Below are positions 8,493 to 17,705 of a stretch of 58,066 nt of DNA, piece after piece. The number at the start of each line of letters is the position of its first letter. The first letter of the stretch is position 1. The position numbers were made by a program, and so were the translations under genes. This DNA is from Acidobacteriota bacterium. Lineage in GTDB: Bacteria > Acidobacteriota > Blastocatellia > Pyrinomonadales > Pyrinomonadaceae. Under the pieces are notes generated by a model. The model saw only the letters and a list, made by a program, of their open reading frames with translations, was not told the DNA's origin and made no database searches. The stretch spans positions 1 to 58,066 of the forward strand of contig JAKOVX010000047.1 in the NCBI GenBank assembly GCA_029781855.1, read 5' to 3'.

Positions 8493-8522
8493 AAAAAAGG
8501 CCTCGCTGTTTCCGGCGAAGCC
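8493..8522 (-). terminator. Intrinsic terminator of the GGDEF/EAL gene
   Basis: Read on the minus strand: an 8-bp stem GGCTTCGC / GCGAGGCC (one G-T pair) with loop CGGAAACA, followed by TTTTTT. It starts 27 bp past the stop of the cyclic-di-GMP gene and separates it from imuA. Confidence 0.8.
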
Positions 8523-8549
8523 AAATAGAATTACATTAGGAACCCTGTA

Positions 8550-11255
8550 TCAAAACTGAACGGCAGTTCGCTCGCCTGCAAGATAACTGTTCATATCTTC
8601 TTTCGTGAGCGGTTTTGCGAAGTGAAAGCCCTGACCGGCCCCGCAGCCGAGGTCTTGCAGTGCCGCGATCTGATCATTATGTTCGATGCCCTCGGCAATG
8701 GTCTTAAGATTTAGCGAGTCACCCATCATTATGATCGCCCGTGCGACGGCGTTCCCTTCACTGCCCTGGCCAAGCTTATCGACGAACGACTTGTCTATCT
8801 TCAGGATGTCGATCGGGAAACGCTGCAAATAGCTGAGGCTCGAGTAGCCGGTTCCGAAATCGTCGATCGCCAACCGGATGCCAAGTTTCTTGAGCTCGTG
8901 GAGTTTCAAGATCGTAGATTCCGTATCCTGCATCATGAAGCTCTCAGTGATCTCCAGGATCAAACACCTCGGAGGCAGGCCGGAGGATTCAAGCGCCCGG
9001 CTGACGATCTCAACCAGTTCGATCTGCATAAATTGCCGTATCGAAATATTGACCGTTAACGAAATGTCGTTAAGCCCGGGATGCTGGGTCCGCCAATCCT
9101 GCATCTGTTGGCAGGCCTCGCAAATGATCCACTCGCCGAGCGGTACGATTAGATTGGTCTCCTCAGCCAGCGGAATGAACGTCATCGGCGACAGCAGCCC
9201 AAATTTCGGGTGCAGCCATCGGACAAGAGCCTCCATACCCATTATTCCACGGGACTGAAGATCGATGATCGGCTGATAATGGATGGTAAATTCATTCTCG
9301 TCAATGCCGCGACGGAGGTCGGCTTCGAGTTCGATGCGCTCCATCAATGCCTCGTGCATTTTGGGCTCGAATACCACGTAGTTGCCCTTGCCCTTGCTCT
9401 TGGCAAGATACATTGCAAGGTCGGCGTTCCGGAGCAGTTCCTCGGATCCCTGGGTATCGGTCGAACCCGCCGCTATTCCGATACTTGCCCCGACATACAC
9501 TTCGTTCCCTTCGATCGAAAATGGCTGCCGGAAAACTTCAAGTATGCGTTCAGCAATAGTGACTGCTTCTCCGAAGTGCGTGACAGACTCGATCAACACG
9601 CCGAACTCATCTCCGCCGAGCCGAGCCGCGGTATCGGAGTTTCTGAGGCAGTCCTGCAAACGGTCGGCGACCGCAACGAGCAGCTTGTCACCCGCCGCGT
9701 GGCCGAGCGAGTCGTTGATCGCCTTGAAATTATCGAGGTCCAAAAACAGCACAGCGATCGAGACGTGGCTCCTGATCAGTTTTGACAGGGCATGTTCAAC
9801 CCGGTCACGGAATAGCACACGGTTGGCGATCTTGGTCAGCGGGTCATGGAGTGCCTGATGGGTTAGCTGATCTTCGAGCGATTTTCGGACAGTTACATCC
9901 ATCATCGAGCCTAGCATACGGACGGGCGTATCGTCCGAGTCGTAAACTATGTAACCGCGGTCGATGACGAACGCGTATGAACCGTCGCGCCTCCGAAAGC
10001 GATATTCGTCGGACCAATTGTGGTTTCCGCTATCGATATGTCGGTGAACGTCGTGAATGACCCGATCGGCATCATCCGGGTGCAGCCGGTCCGTCCACGA
10101 GGAAAGGTCCGACCCTATCTCCTCACCCGAATAGCCAAATAGTTTCTTAAATCCCTCATTCCACCATAATTCGTCGGTGGAGAGGTTCCAGTCCCAGATC
10201 GCGTCGCTGGTCGCCCTGGTGACGAGCTCAAATCTTTCCTGGCTCCGGCGCAGGGCTTCTTCAGCACGTTTTCGTTCGATCGCCATCGCGATCTGGTCGG
10301 CCACGGCCGTGAGAAGTTCGACGTCCTGCTGTGAATACGTGTCAGCGTTCTCGTAATCCTGAACGACAAGCACACCGATGGCTCCGTCGGGCGTCTTTAG
10401 CGGCACGCCCAGCCAGATCGGTGAATCGGTGCCGACGGATTCCACCTCACCGGCGTCGATGAGTTTTTGGGCGTCCTCGTGAGTGAATAACATTGATTCG
10501 CCATGGCGAAAGACATACGCACTGAGGCTTCGCCCGACCTTTAGAGGTGCCGGCATCGCGTCGTACTTGTCTACCCAGAACTGCATCGTCAGCAGATCCG
10601 TTTCCGGATCGAATAGTGCAACGAAGAAATTCTCCGCATACACGATCTTTTTGATCGTCCGGTGTATCAGGTGAAGAAGCTCGTCCAAATTGGCGGTCGT
10701 GGTGACGCCGTGTATGATCTTCGAGATCGCCCGTGCCTCGGCCTCGAGTCGTTTTTGACGCGAAATGTCTCTTGCGACACATACTATATGTTTCTGGTCG
10801 CTTTCGGGATCGTATATCTTCGAAGCAGAAACTGACACTGGGAAGTAGCTCCCATCTTTGCGAAGGCAGAAGGTCTCGATACGCTTTGAATAGTTGTTTT
10901 TATTGAATGTCCGGGCGAGGACTTTTGTAAACACCCTTCGGTTCCGGGCCAGTAGATCGATCGACTGCCCGATCAGTTCATCCTCAGAAAAACCGGTCAG
11001 CGCGATAGTTGCGGGATTGACCCTAACGATAGTTGCATTCAGGTCAACGACCAGAATAGTGTCGCTGATAGAATTAAAGATACTGTCGCCTAAACTCTGT
11101 AGATTGGTTCGACCACCGTCCGTCCTGTGCTGATCGTCAAACGGAAGGATCTCAAAATCGGAAATTCCGGCGTCAGTCGACGTCGGCGACAAGCCGCGAG
11201 GCTTTGCCGAACGGTCTGCGCCTTCGCGCTTTTCATTTTGCATTGAGAAAGCCAT
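8550..11255 (-). CDS. PAS-GAF-PAS-GGDEF-EAL cyclic-di-GMP signalling protein
   Basis: A 901-residue cytoplasmic sensor with no membrane segments seen. Domains in order: PAS at about 50-170 (SIFNSISDTILVVDLNATIV), GAF about 185-330, a second PAS about 345-455 (WNLSTDELWWNEGFKKLFGY), GGDEF with an intact ARLGGDEFG near residue 548, and EAL from about 640. The EAL part keeps MEALVRW, LEITESFMM, DDFGTGYSS, KIDKSFV and AEGIE, the residues needed for phosphodiesterase activity. Both making and breaking of cyclic-di-GMP are therefore possible. It is a single-gene unit with its own promoter (11392-11420) and terminator (8493-8522). Its input signal cannot be told from sequence. A second ATG at 11243 is an alternative start. 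Confidence 0.93.
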   Translation of the reverse strand: MAFSMQNEKREGADRSAKPRGLSPTSTDAGISDFEILPFDDQHRTDGGRTNLQSLGDSIFNSISDTILVVDLNATIVRVNPATIALTGFSEDELIGQSIDLLARNRRVFTKVLARTFNKNNYSKRIETFCLRKDGSYFPVSVSASKIYDPESDQKHIVCVARDISRQKRLEAEARAISKIIHGVTTTANLDELLHLIHRTIKKIVYAENFFVALFDPETDLLTMQFWVDKYDAMPAPLKVGRSLSAYVFRHGESMLFTHEDAQKLIDAGEVESVGTDSPIWLGVPLKTPDGAIGVLVVQDYENADTYSQQDVELLTAVADQIAMAIERKRAEEALRRSQERFELVTRATSDAIWDWNLSTDELWWNEGFKKLFGYSGEEIGSDLSSWTDRLHPDDADRVIHDVHRHIDSGNHNWSDEYRFRRRDGSYAFVIDRGYIVYDSDDTPVRMLGSMMDVTVRKSLEDQLTHQALHDPLTKIANRVLFRDRVEHALSKLIRSHVSIAVLFLDLDNFKAINDSLGHAAGDKLLVAVADRLQDCLRNSDTAARLGGDEFGVLIESVTHFGEAVTIAERILEVFRQPFSIEGNEVYVGASIGIAAGSTDTQGSEELLRNADLAMYLAKSKGKGNYVVFEPKMHEALMERIELEADLRRGIDENEFTIHYQPIIDLQSRGIMGMEALVRWLHPKFGLLSPMTFIPLAEETNLIVPLGEWIICEACQQMQDWRTQHPGLNDISLTVNISIRQFMQIELVEIVSRALESSGLPPRCLILEITESFMMQDTESTILKLHELKKLGIRLAIDDFGTGYSSLSYLQRFPIDILKIDKSFVDKLGQGSEGNAVARAIIMMGDSLNLKTIAEGIEHNDQIAALQDLGCGAGQGFHFAKPLTKEDMNSYLAGERTAVQF

Positions 11256-11391
11256 GAAAATATTTTTGGATCGAACGACTGATCTTTCGGCAGGGCAGTT
11301 TAGGATAAGAAGAGCGGAAACATGAATCCAACCTCGGCATCCGATTTTGACTTGCGCACGACGCCTGGCCGGAAAGACATTTCCGACTGAT

Positions 11392-11420
11392 ACTATGTAT
11401 TAAACATTGTTTATTGTCAA
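11392..11420 (-). promoter_or_regulatory. Promoter of the GGDEF/EAL gene with a palindrome in the spacer
   Basis: Minus-strand -35 TTGACA (complement of 11415-11420), 17-bp spacer, -10 CATAGT (complement of 11392-11397). A 13-bp palindrome TAAAC-AAT-GTTTA (11401-11413) sits in the spacer. The leader to the ATG would be about 130 nt. Confidence 0.5.
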
Positions 11421-11500
11421 GGTTTTTGTTTAGCTCGAAACGTTCGGACGAACCGGACATCGGATCTTCGCTTCGGATCAAGGTCCTCGTCTCGGCAACT

Positions 11501-11529
11501 CTGAACTCTTTTCGGTTTTCATCTATAAT
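11501..11529 (+). promoter_or_regulatory. trmFO promoter, leaderless arrangement
   Basis: A perfect TATAAT at 11524-11529 with a weak -35 CTGAAC at 11501-11506 (17-bp spacer). The ATG of trmFO at 11538 is only 8 bases past the -10, and no Shine-Dalgarno sequence can fit. This suggests transcription starts at or next to the start codon. Confidence 0.55.
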
Positions 11530-11537
11530 TGTTTGAA

Positions 11538-12893
11538 ATGAAAGACGATCAAGTCATAAATGTGATCGGCGGTGGCCTGGCGGGCGTCGAAGCCGCCTGG
11601 CAAGCCGCGATCTCGGGCGCTCGCGTAAGGCTCTTTGAGATGCGGCCCGTGCAACAAACACCGGCACATCGTACAGATAAGCTCGCGGAGATAGTCTGTT
11701 CGAACTCGCTTAAAACGGATGAGCCGGGAAGCGCTCCTTACCTTTTGAAGGAAGAGCTTCGCCGCGGTGGTTCTATGGTGCTCGATGTGGCTCATGCCAC
11801 TAGTGTGCCGGCGGGAGCCGCATTGTCGGTAGACCGGATCAGGTTCGCTGAGATCATCACCGAACGCGTTGAGGCAAACCCGAACATCGAGATCGTCCGC
11901 GAAGAGGTCACAACGATCCCCGGCGAGGGCGTCTCCATCATCGCGACCGGACCGTTGACCTCCGACTCGTTGACACGCGAAATAATGAGGTTGACCGGCG
12001 ACGATCAGCTTTATTTCTACGATGCCATCGCCCCGATCATCGCTGCGGATTCGATCGATATGTCGATCGCGTTCAAGGCCGCTCGTTACGACAAGGGTGG
12101 CGACGACTATATCAATTGCCCAATGGACCGGGACCGATACGAGCTGTTCATCGCAGAACTCCTGCAAGCAAATTCCGTCCCGCTGAAGCGTTTTGAGGAC
12201 ACCCACTGGTTCGAAAGCTGCCTGCCGATCGAGGAGATCGCCCGCCGAGGTCCCGAGACCTTACGCTTTGGCCCTATGAAGCCGAAAGGGCTGCGTCATC
12301 CGAAAACCGGCGAGGAGCCCTACGCCTGTGTTCAGCTTCGGCAGGAGAATCTGATGGCTGATGCTTTCGGAATGGTCGGATTTCAGAATCATCTGCGTTA
12401 CGGCGAACAGGAGCGGGTGTTGAAACTGATCCCTGGTTTGGAAAACGCCGAATTCCTGCAGTTCGGCCAGATCCACCGCAACACATTCATCAACAGCCCA
12501 AAGATCCTGAACGAATCGCTCGAAACACGCGCAAATCCGCGTTTATTTTTCGCCGGGCAGATCACAGGTGTCGAAGGCTACGTCGAATCCGTCGCCACCG
12601 GCTGGCTCGCCGGTATCAACGCCGTGCGCGTACTTCGCGATCAGCCGATGATCACTGCTCCGCAGACGTCCGCCATCGGCGCACTCTGCCGTTACGTCTC
12701 GAACGTCGAGACCAAGAATTTTCAGCCGGTGAATATCACGTTCGGATTGCTAGAGCCGCTGCCGGTCGAATTACGTAAGAAACACCGAAACAAACGCGAG
12801 CGGCACATGGTCCAGGTCGAACGGGCATTGGCCGATTGGGATGCTTTCATATCTAAACTTCACCAAGGAACTGTAAAGACACTGAGCATTTGA
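11538..12893 (+). CDS. trmFO: tRNA (uracil-5-)-methyltransferase TrmFO, folate/FAD dependent
   Basis: Makes 5-methyluridine at position 54 of tRNA, using methylenetetrahydrofolate as carbon donor and FADH2 as reductant. The N-terminus has the FAD dinucleotide-binding motif GGGLAGVEAAW, followed by the family-specific FEMRP and VCSNSLK (the nucleophile-region Cys). Later hallmarks are YINCPMDRDRYELFI, KPKGLRHP and FAGQITGVEGYVES. About 451 residues, normal length. The start is the ATG at 11538; a TTG nine bases upstream is in frame but lies within the predicted -10. The next gene begins one base after its stop, although the two functions are unrelated. Confidence 0.96.
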   Translation: MKDDQVINVIGGGLAGVEAAWQAAISGARVRLFEMRPVQQTPAHRTDKLAEIVCSNSLKTDEPGSAPYLLKEELRRGGSMVLDVAHATSVPAGAALSVDRIRFAEIITERVEANPNIEIVREEVTTIPGEGVSIIATGPLTSDSLTREIMRLTGDDQLYFYDAIAPIIAADSIDMSIAFKAARYDKGGDDYINCPMDRDRYELFIAELLQANSVPLKRFEDTHWFESCLPIEEIARRGPETLRFGPMKPKGLRHPKTGEEPYACVQLRQENLMADAFGMVGFQNHLRYGEQERVLKLIPGLENAEFLQFGQIHRNTFINSPKILNESLETRANPRLFFAGQITGVEGYVESVATGWLAGINAVRVLRDQPMITAPQTSAIGALCRYVSNVETKNFQPVNITFGLLEPLPVELRKKHRNKRERHMVQVERALADWDAFISKLHQGTVKTLSI

Positions 12894-12894
12894 G

Positions 12895-13632
12895 ATGGAA
12901 CCCACTACCGCCTTAATTATTGCCGCAATTTTCATCGTCGCCGTCCTGTATTCATCGGTCGGGCATGGCGGCGCTTCGGGGTATTTGGCGGTGATGGCAT
13001 TTTGGGCGGTCGCACCCGAGGTGACACGGCCGACGGCATTGGTACTGAACTTGTTCGTGGCGACGATCGGAACGGTGCAGTTCTATCGGGCCGGATATTT
13101 TTCGTGGCGTATATTCCTGCCGTTTGCAGCGGCATCGATCCCGATGGCGTTCGTCGGCGGAATGATCCATTTGCCGACGGACGTATACAAGATCGTGCTT
13201 GGAGCAGTACTTATGCTTGCCGCTCTTCGACTCGCCATTAACCTCAAGGGCGATGACCGCGTGAACGAACCGCCGATCTGGATGGCGCTTATCATCGGGG
13301 CCGCGGTCGGGCTTCTCTCCGGCCTGGTCGGTGTCGGCGGCGGCATCTTCCTGACGCCGATACTGCTGTTGATGCATTGGGCCGAAACGCGGGTGGCGGC
13401 GGGCGTTTCCGTCCTATTTATTCTCGTAAACTCGGCGGCAGGACTTATCGGCCAGTATTCCAAGGGGTTATTGAACGGCTTGCCGTCCGAAGTGTGGATC
13501 TGGATCGCCGCTGCGATCGCCGGCGGTTTTATCGGTTCGACGCTCGGTAGTAAGAAATTTAACTCGATCACATTGCGCCGCGTACTTGCAGTCGTTCTGC
13601 TGTTTGCCGGTTTCAAGTTAATTTTTGTCTAG
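12895..13632 (+). CDS. TauE/SafE (TSUP) family membrane exporter
   Basis: A 245-residue inner-membrane protein of the TSUP family, which moves sulfite, sulfoacetate or other small organic anions. The two-fold internal repeat is visible: YSSVGHGGASGYLAVMAF in the first half and SGLVGVGGGIFLTPILLL in the second, each a conserved Gly-rich half-motif. About seven to eight membrane segments. It starts one base after the trmFO stop, so it is probably co-transcribed with trmFO. The substrate cannot be predicted from sequence; no sulfur genes are nearby. Confidence 0.9.
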   Translation: MEPTTALIIAAIFIVAVLYSSVGHGGASGYLAVMAFWAVAPEVTRPTALVLNLFVATIGTVQFYRAGYFSWRIFLPFAAASIPMAFVGGMIHLPTDVYKIVLGAVLMLAALRLAINLKGDDRVNEPPIWMALIIGAAVGLLSGLVGVGGGIFLTPILLLMHWAETRVAAGVSVLFILVNSAAGLIGQYSKGLLNGLPSEVWIWIAAAIAGGFIGSTLGSKKFNSITLRRVLAVVLLFAGFKLIFV

Positions 13633-13690
13633 GCATATATTCCGGTGATTTCGTAATCAAACAAAGCAGAATTTTGGCGCTTAACAATAA

Positions 13691-14758
13691 ATGAGATCGG
13701 TCGCGATATTTGTCCTTGTCCTGGCTTCGGCGGCGGCCGCACAATCGGGCCGCGCCCGGCCATCGCCGACACCGACGCCGTCGCAGTTATCGGGACCGAC
13801 AACCGACCCGTTACAGTCGCAAACGACGCCTGTTAGCAAGGCCTCGCTTTCAACCCCGACGCCCACGCCGACGCCCAATGACGATCCCGACGTGATCCAG
13901 GTCGATTCTTCGTTGGTGCCGGTTCCTGTGTCCGTCGTCGACGCGTCCGGCCGGGCGGTGACAAACCTGAAACTATCGGATTTTGAACTTCGGATCGACG
14001 GCAAAGTCGTCGAGATAGGTGAACTCGCCCGGTCGGAATCACCCATTCGCCTCGCTATGCTATTCGATAATTCGTCAAGCGTGCTGATCGCGAGGGATTT
14101 CGAGAAAGAGGCGGCTGTTAAATTTTTTCGACGAGTGGTGCGGCCCGATCGTGACATGGCGTCTCTGTTTTCGTTGTCGGATTATACGCGGCTTGAGCAG
14201 CCGTTGACGCGTGACGTTTCAATGCTAACTAGGGCGATCGATCTGTTTCCGCCGCCGAAAGGTGCAACCGCCCTGCTCGACGGCATTATCCAGGTCGCAC
14301 AATACCTCAAGTCTGTTTCCGGCCGGCGTGTCGTCGTCATCGTTTCCGACGGCGAAGATACATACAGCGATATGAGGACTACGCTCGACGATGTCGTCAA
14401 AGCGCTCCAGTTGAACGACTGTCAGGTCTATGTGGTGAAAACAAAAGACTTTGAGAACTATAAGCGGACCGGCGTTCGCGGCGGCAACGCAAATATTCGG
14501 GCCCTCACCGCCGAACGCCGAATGATCGAGATCGCTGCCCAAACCGGCGGTGCTGTGTTCTCCCCGATCGATGAAGACGAGATGAACGCCGCCTTTGCCC
14601 AAATATTCGCCGACCTTGCCCAGCAATACATCCTCAGCTATTATCCAGACGACGACGCGGACAAGCGCGGCGAATTTCGAACGATCACGCTCGCGGTCAA
14701 AAACCAGCCGAATATGACGATTCGTACCAGGAAAGGTTATTATGTGCCTAAGAAATAG
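13691..14758 (+). CDS. Secreted VWA-domain protein (VWFA-related acidobacterial type)
   Basis: A 355-residue exported protein with signal peptide [19 protein letters not shown], then a Thr/Pro-rich low-complexity linker ([10 protein letters not shown]), a small N-terminal beta domain ([15 protein letters not shown]) and a von Willebrand A domain. The MIDAS metal site reads DNSSS in [10 protein letters not shown], and [14 protein letters not shown] supplies the later metal-ligand loop. The C-terminus ends [17 protein letters not shown], typical of the family. Such proteins are abundant in Acidobacteria but have no established function; adhesion or envelope protein binding is an inference. Two larger relatives lie at 34283 and 36465. 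It is 58 bp downstream of the TSUP gene. Confidence 0.88.
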   Translation: MRSVAIFVLVLASAAAAQSGRARPSPTPTPSQLSGPTTDPLQSQTTPVSKASLSTPTPTPTPNDDPDVIQVDSSLVPVPVSVVDASGRAVTNLKLSDFELRIDGKVVEIGELARSESPIRLAMLFDNSSSVLIARDFEKEAAVKFFRRVVRPDRDMASLFSLSDYTRLEQPLTRDVSMLTRAIDLFPPPKGATALLDGIIQVAQYLKSVSGRRVVVIVSDGEDTYSDMRTTLDDVVKALQLNDCQVYVVKTKDFENYKRTGVRGGNANIRALTAERRMIEIAAQTGGAVFSPIDEDEMNAAFAQIFADLAQQYILSYYPDDDADKRGEFRTITLAVKNQPNMTIRTRKGYYVPKK

Positions 14759-14781
14759 CTGCTTCCTTCGGTAAGAATTGG

Positions 14782-15693
14782 ATGCTCCAGGAATATCTCG
14801 ATCAATTTCTCCAACACCTGAAGTACGAGCGCAATGTCAGCCCTCATACGCTCAGGAATTACGCCAGCGACCTCGATCAATTCAAGTTGTACCTTTGCGG
14901 TGTCGAAAAACGAGATGACATTCCGCTCTCGACGATCGACCGGCTGACGATCCGCGAGTGGATGGCGTCGCTTCACGGCGACCACAAAAAGACCTCGGTC
15001 GCCCGCAAGCTCGCGAGCCTCCGCACCTTTTTCCAATTCCTTGTTCGCGAGGGCAAGCTCGAGAGCAATCCGGCAAAGATGGTTGCCACACCGAAGATCG
15101 AGCGGAAATTGCCCAATCACCTCTCGATGGAGGATGCGGTCCGCTTCATCGAAACGCCCGACATCAATACCGACCTCGGCCGCCGCGACCGTGCGATCCT
15201 CGAATTTCTGTATGCGACTGGCATCCGCGTCGGCGAACTCGTCAGCATAGACCTTGCCGACATCGACTTTCGCGAGCGGATGGTCCGCGTCACCGGCAAG
15301 CGAAAGAAACAGCGGATCGTACCGTTCGGCGAGCCGGCACTGCAGTCGTTAATGCTGTACCTCGACCGATCGAGGACGGTGTTTTTGAATGAGTGCCCCG
15401 AGACAGAACGCGATCCGAATGCCGTGTTTCTTCACCGCCGCGGCGGGCGTCTGACCACACGATCTGTCGGGCGGATGATCGACAAATATATCCGGCTCTG
15501 CGCCGATATCCACGACATTTCGCCGCACAGCTTGAGGCACACGTTCGCTACCCACTTGCTCGATCAAGGTGCCGACCTTCGCGACATCCAGGAACTCCTC
15601 GGCCACGCACGACTCTCAACGACGCAGATATATACGCAGGTCTCGATGGAAAAAATGATCGAGGTCTACGATCGGGCACATCCGAAGGCGTGA
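14782..15693 (+). CDS. xerC: Tyrosine recombinase XerC
   Basis: Site-specific recombinase for resolving chromosome dimers at dif together with XerD. 303 residues with an N-terminal SAM-like core-binding domain ([20 protein letters not shown]) and a C-terminal catalytic domain. The full catalytic set is visible: Arg in ATGIRVGEL, Lys in [10 protein letters not shown], His and Arg in [12 protein letters not shown], His in LLGHARLS and the Tyr nucleophile in [10 protein letters not shown]. The length and lack of extra domains favour a housekeeping Xer protein over a phage integrase. It begins 23 bp after the VWA gene stop. A second Xer protein lies at 55559; which is XerC and which XerD is assigned by resemblance only. 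Confidence 0.88.
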   Translation: MLQEYLDQFLQHLKYERNVSPHTLRNYASDLDQFKLYLCGVEKRDDIPLSTIDRLTIREWMASLHGDHKKTSVARKLASLRTFFQFLVREGKLESNPAKMVATPKIERKLPNHLSMEDAVRFIETPDINTDLGRRDRAILEFLYATGIRVGELVSIDLADIDFRERMVRVTGKRKKQRIVPFGEPALQSLMLYLDRSRTVFLNECPETERDPNAVFLHRRGGRLTTRSVGRMIDKYIRLCADIHDISPHSLRHTFATHLLDQGADLRDIQELLGHARLSTTQIYTQVSMEKMIEVYDRAHPKA

Positions 15694-15713
15694 ACCACCT
15701 TAGAAAATAAATA

Positions 15714-15772
15714 GGGCGGAGCAAGGTTCGGTATGGACCTTTACTGAGATCCTTACCGTCCTCGATCCGCCC
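15714..15772. repeat. Long imperfect hairpin between convergent xerC and yceI
   Basis: GGGCGGA at 15714-15720 pairs with TCCGCCC at 15766-15772; inside, AAGG (15723-15726) with CCTT (15751-15754) and CGGTA (15729-15733) with TACCG (15754-15758) give further base pairs. There is no T-run. It sits between two converging genes, so it may serve as a bidirectional transcription barrier. Confidence 0.4.
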
Positions 15773-15799
15773 GATAAACATTTTGGACGAACGATGCGA

Positions 15800-16489
15800 T
15801 CAATTACCCGCCGGTTTCGGCCCGGGTTTGACAGCTTCGAGCTGGAGTTTGACCGTGATGTTGTTTCCGACATCAAGTCCGCCTTCGGCAAGGGCGTGTC
15901 CCCATTTTACGTTGTAGTCCTGCCGGTTGATGACGGTCTCGGCCTGAATGCCAAATCGGGTTCCGCCCCACGGGTCCTTGACCGCTCCGGTCAGCGTGAA
16001 CGGGAACGAGATCGTCTTCGTGACGTCTTTGATCGTCAGGTCGCCGGTCAGCAAGTATTTGTCTTTGCCCTTTCGCTCGACCTTGGTGCTGACAAACTTC
16101 AGATCCGGATATTTGGCGGCGTCGAAGAAGTCGGCCGTCTTCAGATGGTTGTTGCGTGCGTCAACACCGGTGTCGATGCTGGCGATCTTGGCGGTGAACT
16201 GGACGGTTGATTTCGTAATGTCCTTATCGTCAAAATTTACCGTTCCCGTGAAATCCTTGAAACGTCCCTCGACCCAATTGATCTCGAGATGCCGTACGGC
16301 GAATCCGATGATGCTGTGAGCAGGGTCAATGTTATAGGCTCCCGCAGGGATCGGTGCGTACTTGACGTCGACGGCCTTCGCCGCCGCAGTCGGGGTAAAC
16401 GAACCCGAAAAGAGGGCACTAAAAATTGCCAGAATAAGTGCCGCTGTAACGGCGAACGCGATCTTGTTTCTATTTGTTTTCATCTTCAT
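15800..16489 (-). CDS. YceI family periplasmic lipocalin-like protein
   Basis: A 229-residue exported protein of the YceI/lipid-binding fold, which binds isoprenoids or other long-chain amphiphiles in a beta-barrel. The signal region is MKMKTNRNKIAFAVTAALIL followed by a second hydrophobic stretch. The mature part has the family signature: GAYNIDPAHSIIGFAVRHLE, FTGTVNFDD, IDTGVDARNNHLKTADFF and LTIKDVTKTISFPFTL. The start has a good ribosome binding site (GGAG, 5 bases before the ATG). A MarR regulator gene lies 69 bp upstream on the same strand, so it is probably the second gene of a MarR-controlled unit. Confidence 0.92.
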   Translation of the reverse strand: MKMKTNRNKIAFAVTAALILAIFSALFSGSFTPTAAAKAVDVKYAPIPAGAYNIDPAHSIIGFAVRHLEINWVEGRFKDFTGTVNFDDKDITKSTVQFTAKIASIDTGVDARNNHLKTADFFDAAKYPDLKFVSTKVERKGKDKYLLTGDLTIKDVTKTISFPFTLTGAVKDPWGGTRFGIQAETVINRQDYNVKWGHALAEGGLDVGNNITVKLQLEAVKPGPKPAGN

Positions 16490-16558
16490 TAATCTCCTGA
16501 TAAGTACGTTAAACAGTTTTCCTGACCCTTCTGCCGACTGATCTGATGTCAGTGACGA

Positions 16559-17023
16559 TCAATCGTCTCTGAGTTTTTCAAGCAGCCCGATCAATGTCTC
16601 GAGCTCGTCACGACCGAGCCGGCTGGCGGCCGTTCGGTTAAATTCTGCGACCGGCACGTCCAGTTCCGCCAGCAATGATTCGCCGTCGGCGGTGATCTTT
16701 GTGATAACGGTCCGTCTGTTGTTTGCCGGCCGCTTGCGCGATATCAGGCCGCGTGTTTCGAGCCGGTCGAGCAGGCGTGTGATGTCTGATTCCTTTGTGA
16801 GCATCCGCTCACCGATCTCTCCGCAGGCCAGGCCGCCGGGCCGGGCTCCGCGCAAGATCCGCAGAGCGTTGTACTGGGTCGCAGTTAGCCCAAAGCCTTT
16901 GAAAAGGTCCGCGATCCTCGAGCCAAGGTGCTCGGCGGTGCGAACGATATTCAAATTTGCTTCTTCCTCGAGACTGACAAAATCGGCTGTTTGCTTGATC
17001 TCGCTTTTGAGCTTACTGACCAT
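16559..17023 (-). CDS. MarR family transcriptional regulator
   Basis: A 154-residue winged-helix dimer of the MarR family. The DNA-binding part is clear: YNALRILRGARPGGLACGEI leads into GERMLTKESDITRLLDRLET (recognition helix) and the wing GLISRKRPANNRRTVITKIT. Flanking helices form the dimer interface. It is the first gene of a probable two-gene unit with yceI. A palindrome over its own -35 region suggests that it represses itself. The ATG is only 7 bases past the -10, with no ribosome binding site, so a leaderless transcript is likely. The effector is unknown; MarR-YceI pairs are often linked to oxidant or electrophile stress. Confidence 0.92.
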   Translation of the reverse strand: MVSKLKSEIKQTADFVSLEEEANLNIVRTAEHLGSRIADLFKGFGLTATQYNALRILRGARPGGLACGEIGERMLTKESDITRLLDRLETRGLISRKRPANNRRTVITKITADGESLLAELDVPVAEFNRTAASRLGRDELETLIGLLEKLRDD

Positions 17024-17030
17024 GCGTCAA

Positions 17031-17064
17031 ATGATATTTGTTATAACGACTATTGTCAAGACAA
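17031..17064 (-). promoter_or_regulatory. marR-yceI promoter with candidate MarR operator
   Basis: Minus-strand -35 TTGACA (complement of 17054-17059), 17-bp spacer, -10 TATCAT (complement of 17031-17036). An inverted repeat TTGTC-AA-GACAA at 17053-17064 covers the -35, a usual position for MarR autorepression. Confidence 0.6.
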
Positions 17065-17081
17065 AAATCGTTGTGTGAAAA

Positions 17082-17705
17082 CTATTTGTTGGACGGCCCG
17101 GATAGGGATGGTTCGCGAGCAAGGTCAGCCGGAGTATCAACGTCGAACGCCGCCTCGGGAATCGGGACGGATTCAACTCGGTCAGGGTGGCTGCGGATCA
17201 GCATCCGGGCACCTTTGTCGCCTGAAAGCTCAAGCAGGCGAGGGAACATCTCGCGGGAAAAGAGGGCAGGCACACCGAACGTGTCGCCATAGGCGGCCGC
17301 GACTATCGCCGGACCGCCCTCGTGAAAATACGCTGCAAGGGCGTTGATGTGGTCCGAAGTGACGAGCGGTTGGTCGCAGAGAGTGATCACAACGGCGGCG
17401 AGATCGGGCTCGATCCGCAACAGTTCGTGCAGGCCCGCCGTGATCGAGGAGCTCATTCCGGTTTGCCAGTCAGGATTGTCAATTACTTGGAGCGGCAGGT
17501 CGTCGATCTCGGCCCGTGAGCGTTCGGCCTCGGCGCCGAGGACGGCGATCAGCGGGGAGCAAACGGACGATGCTAGTGCCAAACCTGCACGCCTGACGAG
17601 CGAGACTCCGTCAAAAAGCAGGAGTTGTTTGGGCGTGCCGAGACGTGCCGAACCACCTGCGGCAAGCAGTATTCCGCCGATCCGCACCGATTCACTTATG
17701 GTCAT
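17082..17705 (-). CDS. MocA-like molybdenum cofactor nucleotidyltransferase
   Basis: A member of the MobA-like NTP transferase family that adds CMP (or GMP) to molybdopterin for molybdenum hydroxylases. The nucleotide-binding start GGILLAAGGSARLGTPKQLL is canonical, and VVITLCDQPLVTSDHINALA carries the metal-binding Asp. Length is about 207 residues. I chose the ATG at 17705; a GTG at 17726 is in frame but adds no conserved sequence. Either start overlaps the xdhC 3' end (14 or 35 bp), which fits translational coupling. Its position behind iorA-iorB-xdhC supports MCD cofactor maturation over a role in other nucleotide-sugar chemistry. Confidence 0.88.
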   Translation of the reverse strand: MTISESVRIGGILLAAGGSARLGTPKQLLLFDGVSLVRRAGLALASSVCSPLIAVLGAEAERSRAEIDDLPLQVIDNPDWQTGMSSSITAGLHELLRIEPDLAAVVITLCDQPLVTSDHINALAAYFHEGGPAIVAAAYGDTFGVPALFSREMFPRLLELSGDKGARMLIRSHPDRVESVPIPEAAFDVDTPADLAREPSLSGPSNK

